A DNA stretch of 64,000 nt. It comes from Bariatricus massiliensis (GTDB lineage Bacteria; Bacillota; Clostridia; Lachnospirales; Lachnospiraceae). Location: NCBI RefSeq assembly GCF_900086725.1, contig NZ_LT574836.1, positions 788,416-852,415 on the forward strand. Reading direction: 5' to 3'. The notes below the pieces were generated by a model. It ran no database searches. It saw nothing but the letters and a program-made list of their open reading frames with translations, and was not told the origin of the DNA. The translations under genes and the position numbers were made by a program. Of the stretch, positions 43,522-52,500 are shown piece by piece (positions within the stretch are counted from its first letter, which is position 1; every line of letters starts with the position of its first letter).

Positions 43522-44056
43522 CGAATGTAAATCCTCCTCTTTTCAATCCAATATATAATGCCGGAAGCAGCGTGAGCTGAATCAAGTTCCCCGGTATTCC
43601 GGTTACCAGTGTACTTATAAAAGCCGCTGAATTGGCAAATGGGGCATGAATTCCCAAAATACTGACGCCTGCTGCCAGTGCTGCGCCATACATCAGCCGT
43701 CCTGCAATGATAGCCCCCAGAATGCTGACAATCACATTGAACTTCTTTTTTAACAACCCTGAGGCGACACCGTATGCCACCATCTCGAACAACATAAAAT
43801 ATACTTTAGGCACCGGAGGCATAGCAGTCAGGACACAGCTCAGTATGGGAACTGCCGCCCCTACTATCCCGCCATATATGGGGCCGAGCAGCAGGCCTGC
43901 CATAAAGACAGGTATCTGGATAGGCAAAAATATCATCCCTGCTTCCTGACCAAAAATATGAAATGCCTGCGGAAGCAGGATTCCCAATGCAATGAGTAGA
44001 CCTCCGTATGCTATCTTTAATGTAACCGTCTGTCTTTTCGTTCTTAATTGTGCCAT
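43511..44056 (-). CDS. ECF transporter S component, substrate unknown
   Basis: A 181-residue membrane protein with about six hydrophobic segments. LKIAYGGLLIALGILLPQAF near the N-terminus, the IPVFMAGLLLGPIYGGIVGAA stretch and the MFEMVAYGVASGLL helix are typical of substrate-binding S components of ECF vitamin transporters. The energising ATPases and T component are not in the window, as usual for group II S components. The longest ORF extends to 44149, but the ATG at 44056 has AAGGAGG at ideal spacing. It is followed by the overlapping DUF1893 gene. Confidence 0.85.
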   Translation of the reverse strand: MAQLRTKRQTVTLKIAYGGLLIALGILLPQAFHIFGQEAGMIFLPIQIPVFMAGLLLGPIYGGIVGAAVPILSCVLTAMPPVPKVYFMLFEMVAYGVASGLLKKKFNVIVSILGAIIAGRLMYGAALAAGVSILGIHAPFANSAAFISTLVTGIPGNLIQLTLLPALYIGLKRGGFTFDER

Positions 44057-44066
44057 GATTTCCTCC

Positions 44067-45290
44067 TTATTCTTCATATGACCAATATAGTGTGATTTTA
44101 TTGAGAGCCGGACTTTCCTCGTAAGAGTACTGTATCTCCTGCAGCCCATAAAGAGAGCCTAGATACTGTGCCCCCCTTTTCACCAAGTCTCCAATGATTG
44201 CCTCCTTAGATTGCATGAACAATGCTTCATCCGCAAATTTGAATATCGTGCTTGCGCTGCCCTGTTCTACAGAGCGGTATATCGCACTTAAAAATACATT
44301 TTCATCAAAAGCATCATAGTACATTCCGTTCATTCGATAGTAATTCAAATCCTCCGACAGGCATTCCGGATACTGGAAACCGGCCGTAAGCGTATGGGTC
44401 TTTTCAATCTCCCTCTGGCTGCAGCACAGATAGTCGTATGTCTTGGCCCTCTCTGCCCCAGCTCCCTCCTCCTGCTGGAAGATTGGATCTCCCCACGTCG
44501 TATCAACATAATAGTACTGTCCGTCACAGCGCACGAGATTCCATGCGTGCTCTTCGGCAGTCCCGCCAACGTCCGTCGCGGTTCCCGTGACATAAGCGCA
44601 GTAGATTCCAAGCCTTTGCAGCAAGTACTGCGTGCTTCTGGCATATCCGGCACAGACAGAGCGGCGGTTCACCAGAGCGCTCAAAATATTCTGGTTGTCC
44701 GGAGCCTCCAAGTCATAGTCTACTGTATCGATGATATATTCATAGACAAATTTTATTTTCTCATATTCCGATGCCTCAGCGTCCACACTGGATAAACATG
44801 CCGCAGCTGCCTCTTCGACCTGCGTCTGCTTCGCGGCCTTCTCCTCTTCCTTATATGTATACCGGGGTTCGACCACTACATAGGCATCTGTCCCAAGTAC
44901 ACTTGGATAGGCCGTCGATGTGGCATTGCCGTCGCACCAAAAAATCTCAGGGAAGTCGTCCAGCACGAACTGGAACAGCTCGTTAGCGCGCTGGGCATCC
45001 TCTTGGTGGATATAAATTTTTTCCGCATTTTCACGTACTCCCTGCAGAATTTCCTTATAAGCGGTCTGCTCCTGTTCTTGAATCTGCTGGTAGTAAAACC
45101 TGCCAGCAACCGTCTCCTCCTCTATCTCAGCCTCTTGATAAGGTACCGCGCTGCCCCGAGGTCTTGCAGCGCTTTCCTTTGTCTCCCGGCCAGACATCCA
45201 CAATCCTCCGGCTACACAGGCCGCTCCAAATAGAAAGCAGAACAAAACCGCCAGCAACCCTCTGCGGAACCCTCTCCTACGTCTTCTCAT
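44067..45290 (-). CDS. Membrane-anchored transglutaminase-like domain protein
   Basis: A 407-residue protein from the chosen start. An Arg-rich N-terminus (MRRRRRGFRRG) leads into one membrane helix (LLAVLFCFLFGAACVAGGLW), so most of it faces outside. The transglutaminase/protease-like core shows the Cys in NRRSVCAGYARSTQYLL (about residue 213), His in GTAEEHAWNLV and Asp in YYVDTTWGDP, the full triad. A role in cell-wall or protein cross-linking/processing is family-based. The ATG at 45290 has GGAGG five bases upstream; the longer ORF start at 45326 lacks one. It lies 10 nt upstream of the ECF gene start. Confidence 0.85.
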   Translation of the reverse strand: MRRRRRGFRRGLLAVLFCFLFGAACVAGGLWMSGRETKESAARPRGSAVPYQEAEIEEETVAGRFYYQQIQEQEQTAYKEILQGVRENAEKIYIHQEDAQRANELFQFVLDDFPEIFWCDGNATSTAYPSVLGTDAYVVVEPRYTYKEEEKAAKQTQVEEAAAACLSSVDAEASEYEKIKFVYEYIIDTVDYDLEAPDNQNILSALVNRRSVCAGYARSTQYLLQRLGIYCAYVTGTATDVGGTAEEHAWNLVRCDGQYYYVDTTWGDPIFQQEEGAGAERAKTYDYLCCSQREIEKTHTLTAGFQYPECLSEDLNYYRMNGMYYDAFDENVFLSAIYRSVEQGSASTIFKFADEALFMQSKEAIIGDLVKRGAQYLGSLYGLQEIQYSYEESPALNKITLYWSYEE

Positions 45291-45403
45291 CATTACCTCC
45301 GCCATCAAATCAACTAAAGATATCATAACACAACACCTTTTTTTTCACAATATCCCAACATAACGAATAAAATAGCAGTAACAGTACACCACGAGGTCTT
45401 TTT

Positions 45404-46666
45404 ATGAGCATATTAAAATCTATGCAGGATACACTTACTTACCGGGGACGTCTGCAGATCAATGTTACATCGGAAATCACCGCCCGCCCTGTACCTGATG
45501 CCACAGTGCAGATTTCTTACACCGGCGTGCCCGACAGTACATTGGAAGAAGTCACAACCGATACTTCCGGACAAAGTGAGACACTGGAGCTGGCAGCTCC
45601 GCCTCTCGAATACAGTTTGAATCCTCAAATTGAAGAACAGCCCTACTCGGAATATACACTGGACATTACCGCCCCGGGATACGAGCCAATGAGTATTGCC
45701 GGAGCAGAGATTCTTCCTGATGTGACAGCGATTCAAAATGTCCAGCTCCGCCCTCTGGCTGATAACGAGGCTGAAAATGTGTTCGTCATACCGGCACACA
45801 CGCTATATGCGGAATATCCGCCCAAAATTCCCGAAGACGAAATCAAACCAATGAACGAAACCGGCGAAATCGTATTGAGCCGTGTAGTTGTTCCTGAATA
45901 CATTGTAGTCCATGATGGGTCTCCCAGAGACACGACCGCACAAAATTACTATGTAAGATATAAAGACTATATCAAAAATGTGGCATCCAGTGAAATCTAT
46001 GCAACCTGGACCGAGAACACGATTCGTGCCAATGTCCTCGCTATCATGTCCTTTACTTTAAATCGTGTATACACAGAATGGTACCGGAATCAAGGATATG
46101 ATTTTACCATCACTTCCTCCACCGCTTTCGACCACAAATGGATACCGGAGCGGAATATTTTTGATACCATTTCTGTGATCGTGGACGAATTGTTTGCAAA
46201 TTACCTCTCGCGGCCTAACGTACGCCAGCCTATTCTCACTCAGTACTGTGACGGCCGCCGTGTTCAATGTCCCAACTGGATGACACAATGGGGCTCACAA
46301 GCGCTGGGAGAACAAGGTTATTCCGCTATAGATATTCTCCGCTATTATTATGGGGACGATATGTATATCAATATTGCCCCCGAGATATCAGGCATTCCTT
46401 CTTCCTGGCCCGGCTATACGCTCTCTCAAGGCTCCAGCGGTGACAAGGTACGCCAGATGCAGGAACAGCTCAACGTGATAGCCGGCGCATATCCCGCCAT
46501 CCCCACCGTCACCGTGGACGGCATATACGGCCCGGGCACCGCTGCCGCCGTCACTAAATTCCAATCTGTCTTTGGCCTTCCACAGACCGGGACCGTAGAT
46601 TACCGCACTTGGTATAAAATTTCGGAAATTTATGTGGGTGTATCGCGTATTGCAGAATTGACTTAA
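45404..46666 (+). CDS. sleC: SleC-like spore cortex-lytic protein with PG-binding domain
   Basis: A 420-residue protein without a visible signal peptide. The N-terminal part (about 15-120: GRLQINVTSEITARPVPDAT) is a carboxypeptidase-regulatory-like beta domain; the middle (about 195-330) carries ANVLAIMSFTLNRVYTEWYR and IPERNIFDTISVIVDELF, which I recall from clostridial SleC/SpoIID-related lytic proteins; the C-terminal PG_binding_1 domain (about 345-415) has GSSGDKVRQMQEQLN and DGIYGPGTAAAVTKFQ. It likely degrades spore cortex peptidoglycan during germination, possibly after activation by a protease. It is rightward, next to the SASP gene, and divergent from the transglutaminase gene. Confidence 0.68.
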   Translation: MSILKSMQDTLTYRGRLQINVTSEITARPVPDATVQISYTGVPDSTLEEVTTDTSGQSETLELAAPPLEYSLNPQIEEQPYSEYTLDITAPGYEPMSIAGAEILPDVTAIQNVQLRPLADNEAENVFVIPAHTLYAEYPPKIPEDEIKPMNETGEIVLSRVVVPEYIVVHDGSPRDTTAQNYYVRYKDYIKNVASSEIYATWTENTIRANVLAIMSFTLNRVYTEWYRNQGYDFTITSSTAFDHKWIPERNIFDTISVIVDELFANYLSRPNVRQPILTQYCDGRRVQCPNWMTQWGSQALGEQGYSAIDILRYYYGDDMYINIAPEISGIPSSWPGYTLSQGSSGDKVRQMQEQLNVIAGAYPAIPTVTVDGIYGPGTAAAVTKFQSVFGLPQTGTVDYRTWYKISEIYVGVSRIAELT

Positions 46667-46791
46667 CAGCCATTTTCAAAAATTGTTAAAAATAGAAATA
46701 ACTTCTAGTTTAAGCTTTCGTTTTCTCCATATACTACTATCGTAACATCCACAAGGAAAGTTACAAGTTACCAAAAAGGAGGAAAAGAAAA

Positions 46792-46998
46792 ATGGCAAAT
46801 CGTTCATCTAACAGAGCAGCCGTACCGGAAGCAAAAGGTGCATTAGACAAATTCAAATATGAGGTTGCAAACGAACTCGGAGTACCGCTTACAGACGGAT
46901 ACAACGGAGACTTAACATCCAGACAGAATGGATCTGTTGGTGGTTATATGGTTAAGAAAATGATCGAACAGCAGGAAAAGCAGATGGCTGGTAAATAA
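46792..46998 (+). CDS. Alpha/beta-type small acid-soluble spore protein
   Basis: A 68-residue SASP that coats and protects DNA in the spore core. Family marks: KFKYEVANELGV holds the GPR protease cleavage region (E-x-A-x-E form), LTSRQNGSVGGYMVKKMIEQQE is the conserved DNA-binding helix. The ATG at 46792 follows AAAGGAGG. It shows that the organism makes endospores. It should be transcribed by sigma-G; I could not find a clean sigma-G promoter in the 125 bases upstream. Confidence 0.95.
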   Translation: MANRSSNRAAVPEAKGALDKFKYEVANELGVPLTDGYNGDLTSRQNGSVGGYMVKKMIEQQEKQMAGK

Positions 46999-47025
46999 GC
47001 AAATCTGACTGCTTAAATTAGAAAA

Positions 47026-47060
47026 AGCACCGGGGCTTCTAAACAGAGGCTCAGGTGCTT
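47026..47060. terminator. Bidirectional terminator between SASP and tRNA-Thr
   Basis: A 14-step stem (GCACC.GGGCTTCT / AGAGGCTC.GGTGC with one mismatch and a G-U/U-G pair). T runs lie on both sides (TTCTTTC rightward, TTTTTC leftward), so it stops the SASP transcript and the leftward tRNA transcript. Confidence 0.85.
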
Positions 47061-47079
47061 CTTTCTGTCTTAAGACAAA

Positions 47080-47152
47080 AGCTGGAAATCGGACTTGAAC
47101 CGACGACCCCTTCATTACGAGTGAAGTGCTCTACCGACTGAGCTATTCCAGC
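47080..47152 (-). tRNA. tRNA-Thr (anticodon CGT)
   Basis: On the minus strand a 73-nt cloverleaf: acceptor GCTGGAA / TTCCAGC, D-arm AGCTCAGTCGGTAGAGC, anticodon arm CTTCA-CTCGTAA-TGAAG with anticodon CGT, and T-arm GTCGG-TTCAAGT-CCGAT. The CCA end is not encoded. It reads ACG threonine codons. It has its own promoter and lies just downstream of the NRPS operon. Confidence 0.96.
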
Positions 47153-47182
47153 TTATGACTTTTCGTGACAGTCACAAATATT

Positions 47183-47210
47183 ATTATATCGAATTTTACA
47201 AAAAATGCAA
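47183..47210 (-). promoter_or_regulatory. Promoter of the tRNA-Thr gene
   Basis: TTGCAT (47205-47210) and TATAAT (47183-47188) on the minus strand are 16 bases apart, about 30 bases before the tRNA 5' end. It begins 9 bases after the ACP stop, with no terminator between, so the NRPS operon transcript may read through the tRNA. Confidence 0.75.
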
Positions 47211-47218
47211 CTACTTTT

Positions 47219-47452
47219 TTAATTATTTCTTGATATAAACTCAATAACATCCCGAACCTGTGCCAGCTTCCACACCTCAGCAATGGGAATTTTCACGTCA
47301 AACCGTTCTTCAAAAACCGCCACCATGTTGGCGACATCCAGAGAATTCAGTGCAAGATCTTTCACAAAATCCGTATCCCTTGTGAGTGTCTCCGTACCGG
47401 TCACATAAAATACTATCTCTTTAATTACATCAAATAATTCATCCTCTGTCAT
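47219..47452 (-). CDS. Stand-alone acyl carrier protein of the NRPS operon
   Basis: A 77-residue acidic carrier protein. The phosphopantetheine serine is S37 in LALNSLDVANMVAVFEE (the usual DSL is NSL here). The start overlaps the ligase stop in an ATGA, so the two are translationally coupled. It presumably carries the acyl chain loaded by the adjacent AMP ligase and offers it to the first condensation domain of the NRPS. It is separate from the primary fatty-acid synthesis genes, none of which are near. No phosphopantetheinyl transferase is seen in the window, so a housekeeping one must serve. Confidence 0.9.
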   Translation of the reverse strand: MTEDELFDVIKEIVFYVTGTETLTRDTDFVKDLALNSLDVANMVAVFEERFDVKIPIAEVWKLAQVRDVIEFISRNN

Positions 47453-49104
47453 AAAGAAACCTCATTTCTCTTGATTTTTCTGATACCGGTCTTCCCGAAT
47501 TCTGCCTCCGTGAGTTTGATGGACTGCACTCTTTTATAGAGCGGAAGATTTTTGTTCAGCTCACTCATATCCTCCTGTATTTTTTCCAGTATCTCGAAAG
47601 AGCTCATCTCCCGTGTTGCATCCGGATCCGGATAAACCATTGCCGACAATGTCACTTCATCTGCTGTCTGCCCACTGCTTGCACCATATACCATAACTTC
47701 TTTGATGAGAGGCAGGGCAGACAAATACCGCTCCAGCTCCTCCGGAACTACCTTTTTACCGTTGCTGAACACGATGAGATTCTTTTTTCTGCCGCATATG
47801 TACAAGAACCCTTTTTTATCCATATAACCGATATCGCCGGTATGGAACCAGCCATTTACCAGCGCCTCCTTCGTCAGCCCTTCCGCCTTATAATACCGGG
47901 GAAATACCGATGGGCCTTTCACTAATATCTCGCCGCCTGCAAATTTAATTTCGGTCTCCGGCAGAACGAGCCCCACTGATTTTATTTTATTCAAACCATT
48001 GCGGTTCGCACTGATAAGAGGCCCGCATTCTGTAATTCCATAACCCTGAAGCACTTGAATACCATACACTTCTAATTCTTCCGCAGACCTGTCATTCAAA
48101 TGAGCTCCTCCACTGATAATAAGGCTCAGTTTTTTTCCTACGATTTTATCCACATATTGATTGCGCTGGCTTTTAACTTTCATATGCCACTTTTTTCTGC
48201 GCATGGCCTTTTCCTGCACAGTTTTCACTGCATCTCTCACACCGGCTTTTCTCTCTTCCATTGTAATCGCTTTCAATAGGTTATCCGTTATCATCGGGAC
48301 GCTGATCAGCGTCTCCGGCTCAAATCTTCTGATATCTCTCATCATTGTTTTCAAAAAACCATTGGAAGAAAAGTGGATTCCTTGAGCCAGACAGCCAAGC
48401 ATCCCACAAGTAAGGGCATACGTATGATAAAATGGCAGTGGGGTGAATACTCTGGTGCCTACGTCGACCATGGCCAGTGCCCCCCATGCGTTGTACATCA
48501 GATTCCCGTGGGTGAGCACAACGGGCTTCGCCGTATTGGTGGTACCGGAAGTATATACTATCAGTGCCTGATCACTGCTTTGAACCACCCCCGCAAGCCG
48601 CTCTGTTTCCTGACTGTACTCCCCTGTCCTGCCAAGCGACAACAGAGCGTCGAAGCTATCCGTACCTCCGCCTCTTCGTATCACAAAGCGGTGCTCCGGA
48701 ATCTTTTGTGCATTCAAAATCAGCTCGTATGTTTCCGATATAATCATTGCTCCACAATCCGCATGACGGACTGCCTTTTGTATCTCTTCTGCAGTTTGTT
48801 CAACATCGATAGGCACGGCCGTCCCGCCGCTGCATACGACCGCAAAGAAAGCCACGACCCACTCATAACAATTTTCACTTATCAAGGCCATATGTGTACC
48901 TGTCAGGCCTGACACGCAAAGCCCTTCCATACACGCATCCACGTCCGCCACAAACTGTCCAAACGTCCACTCTTTTGCTTCGCCGTCTTCGTCAAAAAAA
49001 GTGAGCGCCGTCTGGCCGCCGTAATTTGTCTTCATATATTCCAGACATTGGGGCAGTGTTTCAAAACGCTTTGCTCCGTTCAATGGATAGTTATCTCTTC
49101 TCAT
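47449..49104 (-). CDS. Stand-alone acyl-AMP ligase of the NRPS operon
   Basis: A 551-residue ANL-superfamily adenylating enzyme. Motifs: YTSGTTNTAKPVVLTHGNL (A3 loop, with Asn-Thr-Ala in place of the usual Gly-x-Pro), VLQGYGITECGPLIS (A5), WFHTGDIGYMDKKGFLYICGRKKN (A7-A8) and FGKTGIRKIKRNEV with the A10 lysine. It likely activates a fatty or other carboxylic acid and loads it on the ACP encoded next. The longest ORF begins at a GTG (49131); the ATG at 49104 has GGGGG eight bases upstream and forms an ATGA overlap with the HD-GYP stop, so I chose it. It follows the signalling genes in the same operon. Confidence 0.88.
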   Translation of the reverse strand: MRRDNYPLNGAKRFETLPQCLEYMKTNYGGQTALTFFDEDGEAKEWTFGQFVADVDACMEGLCVSGLTGTHMALISENCYEWVVAFFAVVCSGGTAVPIDVEQTAEEIQKAVRHADCGAMIISETYELILNAQKIPEHRFVIRRGGGTDSFDALLSLGRTGEYSQETERLAGVVQSSDQALIVYTSGTTNTAKPVVLTHGNLMYNAWGALAMVDVGTRVFTPLPFYHTYALTCGMLGCLAQGIHFSSNGFLKTMMRDIRRFEPETLISVPMITDNLLKAITMEERKAGVRDAVKTVQEKAMRRKKWHMKVKSQRNQYVDKIVGKKLSLIISGGAHLNDRSAEELEVYGIQVLQGYGITECGPLISANRNGLNKIKSVGLVLPETEIKFAGGEILVKGPSVFPRYYKAEGLTKEALVNGWFHTGDIGYMDKKGFLYICGRKKNLIVFSNGKKVVPEELERYLSALPLIKEVMVYGASSGQTADEVTLSAMVYPDPDATREMSSFEILEKIQEDMSELNKNLPLYKRVQSIKLTEAEFGKTGIRKIKRNEVSL

Positions 49105-50639
49105 ATAATATTCCCCCGTTGGTATGTCCACCGCAGTTCTTGGTCCATTGCATCAAAATCTTTCAGAACACTCAAAAACGCAGGAATCATATTGCTGTCG
49201 AATTGGGTTCCCATGCCTTCTTCCAGCTCCCGGATACATTCCTCCATTGTAAGCTTTTTGCGGTAATGCCTGTCGGACATCATTGCGTCAAAGGCATCTG
49301 CTATGGCGACAATTCTGGCCTCCTCTGGTATCTCCTCCCCCTTAAGTCCCTTGGGATATCCTGTCCCGTCATACCGCTCGTGATGTGCTGCCACGACATC
49401 GCCTATACTCTGAAACATGCTGATGCGAGCCAATATGTTTGCCCCCATCTCAGGGTGCTTCTTTATAACTGAAAATTCCTTGTCATCAAGTTTTGCTTCT
49501 TTTTTTAGAATAGCGTCTGACACGCCAATTTTACCTATATCGTGTAATAGTCCGGCCGCACGGACATATTCAACATATTCTCTTGATTTTCCCAGAGCCT
49601 GTGCAAGCCGGACCGCATAGTAGGCCACCCGGTCCGAATGCCCCCTTGTATAGATGTCTTTGGCATCAACGAGAAGCCGCAATGCCTCTATAGTATCCAT
49701 ATACCCCTTCTCTAGATGTTCATAGGTGAGTTGGAGTCTCTGATTATTCAACTGTAGCAAATGATGAAGAATTAGATTGTGCAAAGCGGATGCCGCTTGT
49801 TCTCCAAATACTGCATAAAGGTCATGTCCTTCCGTATTTTCCCCGTTCTCAATGATGCCCATCATCCCCAGACGTAATTTTTCTCCGATATTTAAAGGGA
49901 TTAATACGAAGTGTCTCTCTCCTTCTACCAATGTAGATATCTGCCTTCTCTGAAAACAAATTTTGGTGGATGGATATTTTTCAAGGAAGGTGTCCAGCGT
50001 ATCATCCTTCCACCGGCCTTCTCCGCAGAAGATTTCTTTTTTCATCTCCTCGATGTCTTCACCGGGCAGCATGTTTTCGGGCTTCAGCCATACGAAGCCG
50101 TTTTCAGCCCCGCTGATTCGAAGCAGCTCTGCAAGCAGTTCCTTTGCAAATACTGGCATAGGCAGATAGCGGTGCATCTTCGGCACCGCCTCCAAAATGT
50201 TGGAGAGCCCTTCCTGATAGCGGGATACTGTTTTCATCTGCCGTATTGATTTTATGCAGCTTTCCACAAGAAGCTCCAGTTGATCAAAACGGTCGCTTTT
50301 TTCAAAATATCCCTGTATCTCTAGTTCTCTTATCGTATTGAGCGGGGGCGCCACTTCTCTATGCCCAGTGAGCATAATCACATAAATATTTGTATCGAAC
50401 TCTCTCAGCCTTGCGACAACCTCGTCCCCGCATATGGGATACATGATAAAATCAAGTAGCAGAATATCGTACGCCTTCTCTCTCATCTGCTCTAAAGCTT
50501 CCAGCGGGTCATTGGATTGCTCCACATCATAGCCTGACGCCTCAAAATAAGACTGAAGTGCGTCAGTCATATTCCGGTCATCATCCAGTATGAACATAGA
50601 AAACCCATTCTTCTTCCTGCCGACCCTATTTTTTCTCAA
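49101..50639 (-). CDS. Response regulator with HD-GYP c-di-GMP phosphodiesterase output
   Basis: A 512-residue regulator. The receiver (about residues 14-130) has acidic LDDDR at 18-22, D63 as phospho-acceptor in LLLDFIMYP and Lys in YFEKSD. The middle (about 140-310) looks GAF-like. The C-terminal HD-GYP domain (about 330-500) has GHSDRVAYYAVRLA, LLHDIGKIGVSDAIL, HPEMGANIL, HHERYDGTGYPKGLKG and AIADAFDAMMSDRHYRK, all motifs of an active HD-GYP enzyme, expected to hydrolyse c-di-GMP. The TTG at 50639 with AGAGGTG seven bases upstream seems the best start; ATG at 50597 is an alternative. It lies 17 nt behind the sensor kinase and overlaps the ligase gene. Confidence 0.9.
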   Translation of the reverse strand: MRKNRVGRKKNGFSMFILDDDRNMTDALQSYFEASGYDVEQSNDPLEALEQMREKAYDILLLDFIMYPICGDEVVARLREFDTNIYVIMLTGHREVAPPLNTIRELEIQGYFEKSDRFDQLELLVESCIKSIRQMKTVSRYQEGLSNILEAVPKMHRYLPMPVFAKELLAELLRISGAENGFVWLKPENMLPGEDIEEMKKEIFCGEGRWKDDTLDTFLEKYPSTKICFQRRQISTLVEGERHFVLIPLNIGEKLRLGMMGIIENGENTEGHDLYAVFGEQAASALHNLILHHLLQLNNQRLQLTYEHLEKGYMDTIEALRLLVDAKDIYTRGHSDRVAYYAVRLAQALGKSREYVEYVRAAGLLHDIGKIGVSDAILKKEAKLDDKEFSVIKKHPEMGANILARISMFQSIGDVVAAHHERYDGTGYPKGLKGEEIPEEARIVAIADAFDAMMSDRHYRKKLTMEECIRELEEGMGTQFDSNMIPAFLSVLKDFDAMDQELRWTYQRGNII

Positions 50640-50656
50640 TGTATTTCACCTCTCTT

Positions 50657-52477
50657 CTATGTATTCAACGGTATTTTTACGAAAAATACAGAACCGCCGG
50701 ACGGATTGTCTTCCACCCACATCTCTCCGCCGAATTTTCCCCGAATCAATCCCGCCGAACTGTACAGGCCAAGCCCTGTTCCCTTTGCCCCTTTCGAGGT
50801 ATACATGGATACGAACAGCTTTCTCTTCACTTCCTGAGAAATCCCTGTACCGCTGTCTGTAACTGATATGTAGACAACCTGCTCCTTATACCATGCACGC
50901 AGCACAATATCTCCGCCCTTTGTACCCATAGAATCCTTGGCGTTGTCTACTAAATTGGTCAGCACCTGCACAAGATTATTTACATCTCCCTTCAGATAAA
51001 CATCTTCCGGCAGTTTATTTTCAATAATCAGATTACACCTGTGTTTTATCAGATTCTGCTTCATGAGTATGAGAACCTTCTTAAACACTTCTTCCAGTTT
51101 GAATTCGGTGATATTCGATGTGTTCATGTTCACGGCCATACCCTTGACTGTGGTAATGACGTCTGACATATAGGCGCAGCTTCCTTTGATTTTTTTCAGC
51201 CACTCTTCCATCTCTGCCGCGATTTCCGCATGATCATTCGGCGTGACCTCCGAATCACCTATACTTTCCCGGTATTCCATGATCAGCCGTTCCAGAGAAT
51301 CCACGCTGCCGGAGACAGACATGATTGGAGTCTTGAGATTGTGAGAAATACTTCCCACCATCTGCCCCAGTGAAGCCAATCGTTCCCGCTCCATCTCCCG
51401 GCTCAGCATCTGCTTCTCCCGCCTCATATCCTCCTTCAGCTTTGTGACGTCCGCAAACAGCGCCACGACTCCGACAAGCTTCCTGCGGATAAAAATCGGC
51501 GTCAGCTCTACAGAGTAATACAGCTTACCACGCTCACACAATATTGCCTGCTCATAGGAAATCACACTGGTGGACTGCTTACAAATATCGAAAAAATTCA
51601 GAAGGTTGTAAATTACATCTCGCTTTCTCGGCTCCAATTCTTCCACCACCGAAGTCAGGTAGCTGTTGATCCGCATGCCATAATCATCTCCGAAATTGTC
51701 CAAGAATGGTTGATTCGCGTTGATGATGCAGCTGTCCGAGGAAAGGATGACATAACAGTCGGCTATACTGTCCAAAATGTTCTGCAGGGCTACCGGCTTT
51801 ATATTTAAAAAATTAAGAAAATAAATAGCATATCCATGACAGATAATGGTAAAGAAAAACGCCATCGGTGTGGCAGCTATAGAAAAATCCACTATCTTTA
51901 AAGTAGCCAGAACATTTATTATCAAAGGTACCGTTAATCCTCCGCTGAAGAGCATTACCTGCCAGACAATCATTTTATGACGGTTCTTGAGCCCGTAACG
52001 CAGTACCATGAAAATAGACGCACACGACCAGAAATAATATTGTATTCCCGAAATTATGAACAGTGGGCCGAACTGCACCTCTGATACATACACGGAAAAA
52101 TGTCTGTAGAACAAATGATGGAGCGGGTTAGTAAATGCGATGGTGGATGTAACAATGGGAAATAGATACAGCCAGCAGCATTTTTTCGGCATAACCGTCA
52201 AGTTATGGACAAAACAGTATGACATGATGAACATTGTCATTACAAGAAAGGCCATGGACGCACAGGTAACTGCATCCAGCGTCACCAAAACAGGAGCCTT
52301 TTTATCCTCTATCCATGTGATACCTGCCACCGCTCCGATCCATATAATTAGGAAGGAAGAGGAAGCAATGTACAGTTTTTGTATAATTTTAAGACTTCCT
52401 TTCATGATGCAGCTGATGATAAAAAATATTAAAATCGTCAACATCAGATATAAAATCCTCAGTGTAACGGCATCCAT
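50657..52477 (-). CDS. Membrane sensor histidine kinase of the NRPS operon (7TM-PAS-HisKA-HATPase)
   Basis: A 606-residue kinase. About seven membrane helices fill residues 5-230 (HisKA_7TM-like sensor), followed by a PAS domain (about 235-355: LDSIADCYVILSSDSCIINA), then the H-box SISHNLKTPIMSVSGS with His about residue 379, N-box NLVDNAKDSMG, G1 VTDSGTGISQEV, and G2 TGLGLYSSAGLI. The 7TM region suggests sensing of a lipophilic or membrane-near signal, maybe the NRPS product itself; that is inference. It starts 23 nt after the NRPS stop with GGAGG upstream and very probably phosphorylates the REC/HD-GYP regulator next to it. Confidence 0.92.
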   Translation of the reverse strand: MDAVTLRILYLMLTILIFFIISCIMKGSLKIIQKLYIASSSFLIIWIGAVAGITWIEDKKAPVLVTLDAVTCASMAFLVMTMFIMSYCFVHNLTVMPKKCCWLYLFPIVTSTIAFTNPLHHLFYRHFSVYVSEVQFGPLFIISGIQYYFWSCASIFMVLRYGLKNRHKMIVWQVMLFSGGLTVPLIINVLATLKIVDFSIAATPMAFFFTIICHGYAIYFLNFLNIKPVALQNILDSIADCYVILSSDSCIINANQPFLDNFGDDYGMRINSYLTSVVEELEPRKRDVIYNLLNFFDICKQSTSVISYEQAILCERGKLYYSVELTPIFIRRKLVGVVALFADVTKLKEDMRREKQMLSREMERERLASLGQMVGSISHNLKTPIMSVSGSVDSLERLIMEYRESIGDSEVTPNDHAEIAAEMEEWLKKIKGSCAYMSDVITTVKGMAVNMNTSNITEFKLEEVFKKVLILMKQNLIKHRCNLIIENKLPEDVYLKGDVNNLVQVLTNLVDNAKDSMGTKGGDIVLRAWYKEQVVYISVTDSGTGISQEVKRKLFVSMYTSKGAKGTGLGLYSSAGLIRGKFGGEMWVEDNPSGGSVFFVKIPLNT

Positions 52478-52500
52478 ACACCGTCCTCCTCTTCTTTTTG

